This document shows positions 1-5,428 of a stretch of 5,428 nt of DNA, piece by piece. Below the pieces are notes generated by a model. That model saw nothing but the letters and a program-made list of their open reading frames with translations. It ran no database searches and was not told the DNA's origin. Position numbers and translations under genes: made by a program. Positions within the stretch are counted from its first letter, which is position 1, and the number at the start of each line of letters is the position of its first letter. The stretch comes from Clostridia bacterium (GTDB lineage Bacteria; Bacillota; Clostridia; Oscillospirales; QAKW01): contig JAFSBD010000237.1 in NCBI GenBank assembly GCA_017442025.1, positions 1 through 5,428 on the forward strand, given 5' to 3'.

Positions 1-291
1 ATCGGTGTCGGTGGGATCTTTTTTGTTTTCTTCCTTATCGTTTTTGTTGGGCTTGTTGGTTTCGTTCTTCCCCGCGTCTTTTCCCTCTTCTTTTTCATTG
101 GAGGGATCGGAGGAATTGCTTCCGTTATCGGCATCGCCATTACCATCGTCGCTCCCGTTATCATCGCTGATATTGGTGTCGCCGGTGAAGAAACCCTCCA
201 TCTCGTCGTCGGCAGACTTACATGCGGTTGCCATGCTGACCAGCATCAGCATCGCCAGCAAGAGAGCTAAAACTTTCATTGCTCTTTTCAT
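1..291 (-). CDS. Lipoprotein, N-terminal part (cut by left edge)
   Basis: Only the first 97 codons are present and the frame is still open at position 1. The start begins MKRAMK, followed by a hydrophobic stretch rich in Leu and Met (residues 7-19) and a lipobox ATAC with Cys24, a typical lipoprotein signal peptide processed by signal peptidase II. The mature protein should be anchored to the outer face of the membrane. Residues 25-97 form a low-complexity, probably disordered segment: first rich in Asp, Asn, Gly and Ser (about 38-62), then in Lys, Glu and Asn (about 66-93). The start at 291 is chosen because an AAAGGAGAA site lies 9 bases upstream; Met5 is a less well placed alternative. The gene follows two glycosidase genes on the same strand after an 81-bp gap without a visible terminator. 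It could be the solute-binding protein of a sugar ABC importer, but no domain that would show this lies inside the window, so the function stays open. Confidence 0.85.
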   Translation of the reverse strand, partial: MKRAMKVLALLLAMLMLVSMATACKSADDEMEGFFTGDTNISDDNGSDDGNGDADNGSNSSDPSNEKEEGKDAGKNETNKPNKNDKEENKKDPTDTD

Positions 292-300
292 TTCAATATA

Positions 301-309
301 TTCTCCTTT
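301..309 (-). promoter_or_regulatory. Ribosome binding site of the lipoprotein gene
   Basis: On the minus strand this reads AAAGGAGAA, a good Shine-Dalgarno match, with 9 bases between it and the ATG at 291-289. It fixes the start at Met1 instead of Met5. A TGA in another frame sits just before the ATG, but no upstream reading frame with a credible start leads to it. Confidence 0.75.
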
Positions 310-346
310 CAGTTTTTTTGAAATGGCTTAAAATAAAGAGATTCTT

Positions 347-360
347 ACCTCCTTTCCTTT
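347..360 (-). promoter_or_regulatory. Isolated Shine-Dalgarno sequence without start codon
   Basis: On the minus strand this reads AAAGGAAAGGAGGT, ending in an almost perfect anti-16S complement (AAAGGAGGT, 355-347). It lies 12 bases after the GH31 stop codon and 55 bases before the lipoprotein start. No ATG, GTG or TTG follows at a usable distance, and the nearest start is served by its own site at 301-309. Known precedent: STAB-SD elements, such as the one in the Bacillus cry3A leader, where ribosome binding without translation protects an mRNA 5' end from decay. A similar role here, stabilising a processed lipoprotein transcript, is an inference. A relic of a lost start codon is the main alternative. 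Confidence 0.45.
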
Positions 361-372
361 AAGGGTATCTAT

Positions 373-2790
373 TTATCGGTCGCAATAAATAAATTCCAGC
401 ATCGCGCGAATGATCTCCCATTCGTCGGGTGTTGCGCAGTTGCGGCGCAAATATTCGGGAAGCCGCTCCTTTTTAAGCAAATCGGCGGCATATTGATGAA
501 GAAGTTTTTGGATCTGCTCCTTGAATGCCGAATCGGCGCAACTGCTATTCAGGATCGCTCTCATCCGCGCGGCCCGCTCCTCATGATTCCCTTGCCAACG
601 CTTGCCCCAAAGCTCTAAGGTAAAGGCGGGGCTCTCTCCAACCTCTACCCAAACCGAAGCGGTTTCGGCCTCATAGGAAAATTCCGCCTCCTTCCCATTC
701 AGCAAAACCCGCGCAGGCTTTTCATAGCCTTTAAAGCAAACCCGATAACAGCGCATCTTAAATAAAGAGGCATCTCCGCAAGGCTTTGAAAGGGTGAAAA
801 GGGTTTTTTGCTCCCCATAGGAAAGGTCCATCTTGGTTTCAACAAACCCGCCTTCCCGATAGTCAAAACCTTCCCCTGCATCTTCATAGAGGGTAAAGGT
901 ATTATCACCGCCGGGGCAAAGGGTAATCTCCATTCCGTCCTTTCCCTGCATGGGGATGATCGCCCCTGCTTTGCAAAGAGCAGGGATGGAGGTATCGTCC
1001 CGATAAAGGTCGATAAAGCGTCCGTCTTTTCCGTCATAGACCGTGCCGGTGAAAAGATCGGTCCACATCCCCCCGGGCAACCAGGCGCGCACCTTGGCGC
1101 GGCCGCTGGCCTTGCTCGCCCTTTGGGTGATGGGCGCGATCATCATCTGATCGCCAAACCAATATTGATTCTTCACCTCATAGGCCGCATCATTCTGCGG
1201 ATGGGTATAGTACATCGGCTGAATCAGCGGCACTCCTTCCCGATGGGTGCGGTTGTTCATGGTATAAATATAAGGAAGCAGGCGATGGCGCAATCTCAAT
1301 TGCTCCTTCATGATCTGCTCCGCCCGCTCGCCATAGCTCCAGGGCTCTTTGGTATTGCCCGGGTGGTTATTGGAATGCAGCCGCAGGATGGGGGAAAATA
1401 CCCCGAGCTGCAGCCAACGAATTGCCAGTTCATCCTCCCGATACCCGCCCATATGGCCGCCGATATCATGGCTCCACCAGCCATAGCCGATATTGGAGGC
1501 GGTGGCGGTGAAATAGGGCTGAAAATTCAGCGATTCCCAGGTAATATAAGTATCGCCCGAAAAGCCGACAGGGTAGCGATGGCTGCCCGGCCCGCTATAA
1601 CGGGAAAAGAACATGGGGCGTTTGCCGTTTTTCTGAATATCTAAAATATGCAGGTGGTTGAGCAGCCAAAGGGGATCCAGTGCAGGGCAGGGATCGGGCA
1701 CCTTTCCCACCTCTTCGGGAGAATGGGTCCACCAAAAATCCCTTTGCTGAAAATCCATCCACCAGAAATCCACCCCATCCTCTTCATAGGGATGGTGGAG
1801 AAGGTCGAAATAATTCTCCATATATTTGCGGTCGAGAATATTGAAATGGATGGGGCTTCCATCCGGCTCCTTGCCCATGGCGCGGCAAAATTGCTGATAC
1901 ATTGCTTCATGCCGCCGCACCCCTTGGGCGGGATGCAGGTTGAGGGCGGTCTTCAGCCCCCGCGCATGAAGCTCATTTAAAAACTCTTTATAATCGGGGA
2001 TGAGCTCTTTATTCCAGGTATAACCCGTCCAGCCGGGATGGTTATGATAGGTGGGATCGGCATCGGGAATTTCCGTGATATGCCAATCCATATCCACTAC
2101 GCCCACCGAAAGGGGAACCCCTTCCGCCTCAAAGCGGTCCATCAGGTCGAGATATTCCTGCTGGGTATAGGCATGATAACGGCTCCACCAATTGCCCAGG
2201 GCATAGGCGGGCAAAAGAGGGGGTGCGCCGGTGATCCGATAAAGATCCTTTACCGCGCCGCGGTAATCCAGGCCGTGGCCAAAGAAATAAAGATCCAACG
2301 TTCCCGCGCGGCGGGGCTCCGGCCAACCATCCTCATTGAGAAGCATCCGCTCGGTATCGTCCAATACCGCAAAGCCATTGCGCGAACAGACGCCGTTTCC
2401 AATCGGAATCTCTCCATCGGAACCGTCCAATGTCTTGACCGTGCCGCCCAAAGTCTCGCTTTTCTCGCCGAAATGCCAAGTGGCGGCCGGCGGGGTTTTC
2501 AACGCGACCGATAAAGTATCTGCAGAGAAAGGAGTGTTGACCTGATAGGTCAACCGCAGATATTCCGTTTCCAGCGTGAGAACCCCGCCCTGCGCCGATC
2601 GAGTAAACGAAACAGGCTCGGTATCCCGATAGAAAATGCTCTGGCTGGCCCGATCCTCAAAGAAGCCTTCGGGATCATATTCCAGCCGCAAAAGCCGCTC
2701 GGTCAAAAAGGTAAAACGCCAGCAATTGCCTTTTATGATATTCTGTTCATTTGCTTTAGGGCCGGTTGGCCAGCAAAACCGATTGTTCAT
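373..2790 (-). CDS. GH31 family alpha-glycosidase
   Basis: This is a complete 805-residue glycoside hydrolase of family 31, a retaining enzyme family that includes alpha-glucosidases, alpha-xylosidases and related enzymes. An N-terminal beta-sandwich (about 15-185) precedes the catalytic barrel (about 190-520). Visible barrel motifs are NWWSRYHAYT (200-209), VVDMDWH (231-237), WWMDFQQ with the expected nucleophile Asp346, GFSGDT with the expected acid/base Asp413, and GWWSHDIGGH (437-446). Beta-sandwich domains follow, including a DUF5110-like part (about 615-730, with TLYEDAGEG at 633-641), and then a charged helical tail (about 735-805). No signal peptide is present, so cytoplasmic action on imported oligosaccharides is likely. 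The ATG directly follows the stop codon of the upstream glycosidase gene; only a weak purine-rich stretch (AAGAAAGAAG) inside that gene could serve as binding site, suggesting translational coupling. The family is clear. The substrate is not: the nucleophile motif differs from the WMDMNE-type of classical alpha-glucosidases, and exact specificity cannot be read from sequence. Confidence 0.93.
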   Translation of the reverse strand: MNNRFCWPTGPKANEQNIIKGNCWRFTFLTERLLRLEYDPEGFFEDRASQSIFYRDTEPVSFTRSAQGGVLTLETEYLRLTYQVNTPFSADTLSVALKTPPAATWHFGEKSETLGGTVKTLDGSDGEIPIGNGVCSRNGFAVLDDTERMLLNEDGWPEPRRAGTLDLYFFGHGLDYRGAVKDLYRITGAPPLLPAYALGNWWSRYHAYTQQEYLDLMDRFEAEGVPLSVGVVDMDWHITEIPDADPTYHNHPGWTGYTWNKELIPDYKEFLNELHARGLKTALNLHPAQGVRRHEAMYQQFCRAMGKEPDGSPIHFNILDRKYMENYFDLLHHPYEEDGVDFWWMDFQQRDFWWTHSPEEVGKVPDPCPALDPLWLLNHLHILDIQKNGKRPMFFSRYSGPGSHRYPVGFSGDTYITWESLNFQPYFTATASNIGYGWWSHDIGGHMGGYREDELAIRWLQLGVFSPILRLHSNNHPGNTKEPWSYGERAEQIMKEQLRLRHRLLPYIYTMNNRTHREGVPLIQPMYYTHPQNDAAYEVKNQYWFGDQMMIAPITQRASKASGRAKVRAWLPGGMWTDLFTGTVYDGKDGRFIDLYRDDTSIPALCKAGAIIPMQGKDGMEITLCPGGDNTFTLYEDAGEGFDYREGGFVETKMDLSYGEQKTLFTLSKPCGDASLFKMRCYRVCFKGYEKPARVLLNGKEAEFSYEAETASVWVEVGESPAFTLELWGKRWQGNHEERAARMRAILNSSCADSAFKEQIQKLLHQYAADLLKKERLPEYLRRNCATPDEWEIIRAMLEFIYCDR

Positions 2791-4503
2791 TTATTTTTCT
2801 TCTTTCTTGATAATTACAGAAGCGTGCGGCTCCAAAATAAAGGGCTCCACCTTAAAGGGCAGGTCCATCCCCTCTCCCATTTTTTGGGACTGATCCTCAA
2901 AGTTGATGATCAGCAGGTATTCCTCCCCATCGGCATTTTTATACCAATATTCCGCCATAGGTTTCTCCCCCAAATCGAGGGGGCGGTAATGGGGATGCTC
3001 GATGAAGGAAAATCCCTCCCGCAGGATGGCAAGCCCCGTTTCATTGAGGGCAACCATCCGATCGGAAAGCATCCGATTGCCGCCGCAAAAGGCGGAGATA
3101 TTTGCCCAGGTCTTGGCCTCCTCGGCGGTAAAGAGCGTATGCTCTCTGCCTTCGGCGCGGTCGCGGTTGGCGGTCCATTCGGTGAGAATGTTGACAGGGC
3201 GCTCCTTAGAGGTCTCCTCCCCGCGCACCAGCATAAAATCGCTGTCAACGATTGCAATATGCTCCGCCCACCAAAACCGCATCTGCAAAAAGTTTACAAC
3301 GCGCTTCAAAGTAGGCCAATCATTATGGATATCCAGGCCCGTGCGGTTGGCTTCCACGATCCCGCCGCCCACCTCGGCCGGCAGATTGCAACCGAGGATC
3401 TTGGCATCTTCACCGATGGCGGAGCGGATGATGGCATACATATGACGGATCACCTCATAATAGCCCATCTCCTCGCGATAGAAGCCGGGGCAGGTGGTGA
3501 TATCCCCGATAAAATCAGTCTTGAAATAGCGGTAACCTGCATCATAAAGGCCTTTATAGAGGTCATAGATGTATTTTTCCCCCGCCGGGCAGGTGGGGTC
3601 GATATAGCAACGGCGGCCTACCCGATAGGGGTCGCCGAATTCATCCTTCACCAAAAGCTCGGGATGGCGGCGAACATAATAACATTCGAAATTGATCTTC
3701 AAGGGTGCCGTCCAGATGCCGGGAATAAAGCCCTGCTCTTTAATAGAATCGGCAGTATATTTCATCCCCTTGGGGAAACGGTAGTTGGCCTCCCAAACAC
3801 CCCAATCATGGCTCCAACCGTCATCGACGGTGATATATTTGATCTTTTGGCTCAAAACAGGGTCGGCCTTGATGGCCTCCACATTCTCAACGATATCCTC
3901 ATGGCAAACCGTCTCAAAATAATAATCCCAGCTATTCCAGCCATAGCCGATGGGATGCTGCTTTTCCAAATAAGGTTGCTTTTGCGCCCAGGTTTCCATC
4001 GCCTGCAAAAGAGGATACTCATCGCAGAGCCAGGCCCATTCGCTATAGAGCTCTTTTTGCTCCGCCTGGCCGCGGGTGAAATGAACCTTGGCGGTTACCC
4101 GCAGGGTATGGGCATCGATCGTTTTGGCCTGATAATTCTGCAAGGTATTTTGGGGGAGCATGGTGCCGATGAAAAGGCAAGGTCCGTTGCCCTTAGGAAC
4201 AACCCCAAAATGCAAGCTTTCGGGCAGAGCCTCATCCACCTTTTTATAGCCCTCTTCCCAAACAGGCGCGGTGGTCTGATAGACCTTCGCGTCGGTAAAA
4301 TCCGAACGGCTATCATAATTAAATTCCAAGGCCATGGATTTCAGCCCAAGGGGGTTATCACTTTTTGCCTTCAGCCGATAGGTATCCTCCCTTTGCTCTA
4401 AGGTAAAGGTAATACCGTCTGCAAAAAGCATCGGCGGGATAAATTCATATTCTTTTATTTCATGCCGATACTCTGCAACCAGCCGTAATGCATCTATTTT
4501 CAT
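2791..4503 (-). CDS. Clan GH-D glycosidase, alpha-galactosidase-like (GH27/GH36 type)
   Basis: This is a complete 570-residue protein with the architecture of the alpha-galactosidase group: an N-terminal beta domain (about 1-180), a TIM barrel (about 185-480) and a short C-terminal beta domain (about 500-568). Clan signatures are GYGWNSWDYY (186-195), ITVDDGW (224-230), YFKTDFIG with the expected nucleophile Asp330, the R-x(3)-D segment RTGLDIHND (387-395) with Asp391 or Asp395 as acid/base candidate, and CGGNRMLSD (473-481). It is shorter than classical GH36 enzymes of roughly 700 residues and longer than most bacterial GH27 catalytic domains, so the family (27, 36 or an unassigned relative) is uncertain. 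No signal peptide is visible, implying a cytoplasmic enzyme. The start at 4503 has a strong ribosome binding site 7 bases upstream. It is the first gene of the operon and abuts the GH31 gene. The likely role is removing alpha-linked galactose or a similar sugar from imported oligosaccharides; the precise substrate is an inference. Confidence 0.87.
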   Translation of the reverse strand: MKIDALRLVAEYRHEIKEYEFIPPMLFADGITFTLEQREDTYRLKAKSDNPLGLKSMALEFNYDSRSDFTDAKVYQTTAPVWEEGYKKVDEALPESLHFGVVPKGNGPCLFIGTMLPQNTLQNYQAKTIDAHTLRVTAKVHFTRGQAEQKELYSEWAWLCDEYPLLQAMETWAQKQPYLEKQHPIGYGWNSWDYYFETVCHEDIVENVEAIKADPVLSQKIKYITVDDGWSHDWGVWEANYRFPKGMKYTADSIKEQGFIPGIWTAPLKINFECYYVRRHPELLVKDEFGDPYRVGRRCYIDPTCPAGEKYIYDLYKGLYDAGYRYFKTDFIGDITTCPGFYREEMGYYEVIRHMYAIIRSAIGEDAKILGCNLPAEVGGGIVEANRTGLDIHNDWPTLKRVVNFLQMRFWWAEHIAIVDSDFMLVRGEETSKERPVNILTEWTANRDRAEGREHTLFTAEEAKTWANISAFCGGNRMLSDRMVALNETGLAILREGFSFIEHPHYRPLDLGEKPMAEYWYKNADGEEYLLIINFEDQSQKMGEGMDLPFKVEPFILEPHASVIIKKEEK

Positions 4504-4509
4504 GGGAAA

Positions 4510-4519
4510 TCCCCCTTTT
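4510..4519 (-). promoter_or_regulatory. Ribosome binding site of the GH-D glycosidase gene
   Basis: On the minus strand this reads AAAAGGGGGA, a G-rich Shine-Dalgarno variant with 7 bases between the last G and the ATG. The adjoining TTTCCC could pair with part of the G run as a 3-bp stem with a four-base loop, which is too weak to call a regulatory hairpin. Confidence 0.65.
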
Positions 4520-4525
4520 ATATAA

Positions 4526-4554
4526 ATTATATTTGATTTTTTCGTATTTTTCTT
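4526..4554 (-). promoter_or_regulatory. Candidate promoter of the glycosidase operon
   Basis: A perfect TATAAT -10 hexamer lies on the minus strand at 4531-4526. At the usual spacing upstream (about 4549-4554) there is only AAGAAA, no recognisable -35 element, as expected for a promoter that needs an activator. Transcription would start near 4519, giving a leader of about 16 bases with the ribosome binding site at its very 5' end. A second TATAAT on the same strand at 4562-4557 would give a longer leader of about 47 bases and also lacks a good -35. The sequence cannot decide between them. Confidence 0.45.
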
Positions 4555-4561
4555 GTATTAT
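4533..4561 (+). promoter_or_regulatory. Candidate promoter of the AraC-family regulator gene
   Basis: TTGATT (4533-4538) and TATTAT (4556-4561) are separated by 17 bases, matching the main sigma factor consensus at 4 of 6 and 5 of 6 positions. Transcription would start near 4568, giving a leader of about 37 bases. It overlaps the candidate promoters of the opposing operon, so the two directions may compete for polymerase. The region is very AT-rich, so chance matches are easy. Confidence 0.45.
4539..4560. repeat. Imperfect 11-bp tandem repeat, candidate operator
   Basis: Two adjacent 11-base units (4539-4549 and 4550-4560) agree at 8 of 11 positions, sharing the core GTATT at 4544-4548 and 4555-4559. 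The spacing is about one helical turn. AraC-family proteins often bind direct repeats through their two helix-turn-helix motifs, so this is a possible half-site pair. The T-rich composition makes a chance repeat a real alternative. Confidence 0.25.
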
Positions 4562-4563
4562 AT

Positions 4564-4578
4564 TGATAGGAAATATCA
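4564..4578. promoter_or_regulatory. Inverted repeat, candidate regulator binding site
   Basis: The sequence TGATA-GGAAA-TATCA is a perfect inverted repeat with 5-base arms and a 5-base centre. It would lie about 45 to 59 bases upstream of a glycosidase transcript starting near 4519, a normal place for an activator. It would also cover the predicted start of the regulator's own transcript (near 4568), where binding could give autorepression. The arms are short and the region AT-rich. Confidence 0.35.
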
Positions 4579-4589
4579 TTATTTTCAGA

Positions 4590-4595
4590 TTGGAG
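4590..4595 (+). promoter_or_regulatory. Ribosome binding site of the AraC-family gene
   Basis: TTGGAG with the core GGAG at 4592-4595 lies 9 bases before the ATG at 4605. It supports this start over the next in-frame ATG (residue 50), which would remove the metal-binding-type motif of the cupin domain. Confidence 0.6.
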
Positions 4596-4604
4596 TTGGT
4601 TTTC

Positions 4605-5428
4605 ATGAAAGTGCGCCATGAAATACGAAGACGGGGATTTGAGGAATTTCCCCTTTTCATCTATCGTTGCAGAAAAGAAACCAAAGGCTTCTGCACCGCC
4701 CCGCCCCACTATCATAACGACATTGAGATCCTTCAACCCCTGGAGGGTTGCATGCAATTGGTAGTGGGCAATGAGATCTTGGATGCTACCCCGGGCAACC
4801 TCTATTTCGTCAACCCCGAGGAGATCCACGCCCTTTATACCAACTCTTCCCCTGCGGCCTATCAATGCTTTATCATCGGGCGGGAGTTTTTCGGCCTCCC
4901 CGCCGAAAATCGGATCCGTATCGAATTGATCGACCCCATCTTCGATGGTGATCTGATCTTTCCCCGCATCCATACCGACCCTCACCTGACCGCCCTGCTG
5001 GAAGAGGTCAACACCCTCCAAGAGCAAAATCAGGGCGAAACGCTGATTCTTTCCCATCTTTTGCGGCTTTTGGCGTTTATGGAACCTCGGCTTCTCCCAT
5101 CCGAACGCGGAAAAATGGATTCTCCTCTGCGGCAGGCGATCGACTATATGGAAAATCACTTCGCCGAAAAGCTCCCTATCCCTCAAATTGCGCAAGCGAC
5201 AGGCTTCAACAGTCAGTATTTCTGCAGTTATTTCAAAAAATATACCCGCTCAACCCCGGTGGAATACCTCACCGCCCTGCGCATCCGCCGTGCCAAGGAG
5301 CTTTTGCGCCGCACCGACCTATCGGTGCTGGAGGTGGCCAACCAAAGCGGATTTGAAAACGTCAGCTTCTTTATCCAGAAATTTAAAAAAGCCACCGGCA
5401 AAACGCCGTTGGCTTATCGGAAAAATAA
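4605..5428 (+). CDS. AraC-family transcriptional regulator (open at right edge)
   Basis: The frame gives 274 codons plus two bases and has no stop inside the window. An N-terminal cupin-like effector domain (about 20-95) carries HYHNDIEI (35-42), the usual opening of the sugar-responsive AraC group, and GNLYFVNPEEIH (64-75). After a helical linker (about 125-165), the DNA-binding domain spans about 173-272 with two helix-turn-helix motifs: IPQIAQATGFNSQYFCSYFK (192-211) and VLEVANQSGFENVSFFIQKF (241-260). The ending TGKTPLAYR is where family members normally finish, so at most a short tail and the stop are missing. The final TAA of the window is in another frame. The gene is divergent from the glycosidase operon across 101 bp, so it most likely controls that operon, probably as an activator responding to an imported sugar or breakdown product. 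The effector is unknown. Confidence 0.92.
   Translation, partial: MKVRHEIRRRGFEEFPLFIYRCRKETKGFCTAPPHYHNDIEILQPLEGCMQLVVGNEILDATPGNLYFVNPEEIHALYTNSSPAAYQCFIIGREFFGLPAENRIRIELIDPIFDGDLIFPRIHTDPHLTALLEEVNTLQEQNQGETLILSHLLRLLAFMEPRLLPSERGKMDSPLRQAIDYMENHFAEKLPIPQIAQATGFNSQYFCSYFKKYTRSTPVEYLTALRIRRAKELLRRTDLSVLEVANQSGFENVSFFIQKFKKATGKTPLAYRKN

Noticed and set aside
5..331. A 108-codon plus-strand frame rich in Ser, Leu and Phe that resembles a membrane protein
   Set aside because: It is the antisense reading of the lipoprotein's Asp/Lys/Asn-rich linker and signal peptide; the minus strand has a ribosome binding site and a perfect lipobox, the plus frame has neither.
292..372. Possible terminator or separate promoter between the GH31 and lipoprotein genes
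   Set aside because: No GC-rich stem followed by a T run is present on the minus strand, and no -35/-10 pair with acceptable spacing was found.
808..1644. A 278-codon plus-strand frame opposite the GH31 gene
   Set aside because: It covers the GH31 catalytic and C-terminal region in antisense, and shows no domain or ribosome binding site of its own.
2824..4401. A 525-codon open frame on the plus strand, opposite the GH-D glycosidase gene
   Set aside because: It lies entirely within a gene whose catalytic motifs are clear, its translation shows no recognisable domain, and its openness follows from codon bias (few TTA, CTA and TCA codons in the real gene).
4504..4513. Short GGGA-AA-TCCC palindrome overlapping the ribosome binding site of the GH-D gene
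   Set aside because: The stem is only 3 to 4 bp, too small to propose a riboswitch or thermosensor; the predicted leader is too short for an aptamer.
4527..5195. A 222-codon open frame on the minus strand opposite the AraC-family gene
   Set aside because: It is antisense to a gene with clear cupin and helix-turn-helix motifs, its own translation has no family signature, and it runs into the promoter region.
5426..5428. TAA at the right end as stop codon of the AraC-family gene
   Set aside because: It is out of frame with the coding sequence; the codons read AAA AAT AA, so the gene is still open at the edge, and no internal frameshift is apparent.

Overview
The window looks like a carbohydrate-use locus from a low-to-mid GC Gram-positive bacterium, most likely a Clostridia-type Firmicute from a gut-like habitat. 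This rests on strong AGGAGG-type ribosome binding sites, a Gram-positive style lipoprotein signal peptide, AT-rich promoter elements and enzyme types common in that group. No marker gene fixes the taxonomy, so this is an inference.

Layout, left to right. Positions 1-291 (minus strand) hold the first 97 codons of a lipoprotein gene that runs off the left edge. Positions 373-2790 (minus) hold a full-length GH31 family glycosidase of 805 residues. Positions 2791-4503 (minus) hold a 570-residue clan GH-D glycosidase of the alpha-galactosidase (GH27/GH36-like) type. Positions 4504-4604 are a 101-bp divergent intergenic region with promoter-like elements and two candidate operator repeats. Positions 4605-5428 (plus) hold an AraC-family regulator that is still open at the right edge but is probably within a few codons of its end.

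The minus-strand genes read as one operon in the order GH-D glycosidase, GH31 glycosidase, lipoprotein. The two enzyme genes abut exactly (TAA directly followed by ATG), and no terminator hairpin is visible before the lipoprotein. Neither enzyme has a signal peptide, so both probably act in the cytoplasm on imported alpha-linked oligosaccharides. The lipoprotein could be the binding protein of an importer encoded beyond the left edge, but its functional domain lies outside the window. The divergent AraC-type protein, with a sugar-sensing-type cupin domain and two helix-turn-helix motifs, is the obvious candidate regulator.

No mobile element, CRISPR array, RNA gene or clearly new system is visible. 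The points most worth a second look are an isolated near-perfect Shine-Dalgarno sequence without a start codon between the GH31 and lipoprotein genes, the candidate operators in the divergent region, the C-terminal helical extension of the GH31 enzyme, and the unusually long low-complexity linker of the lipoprotein.
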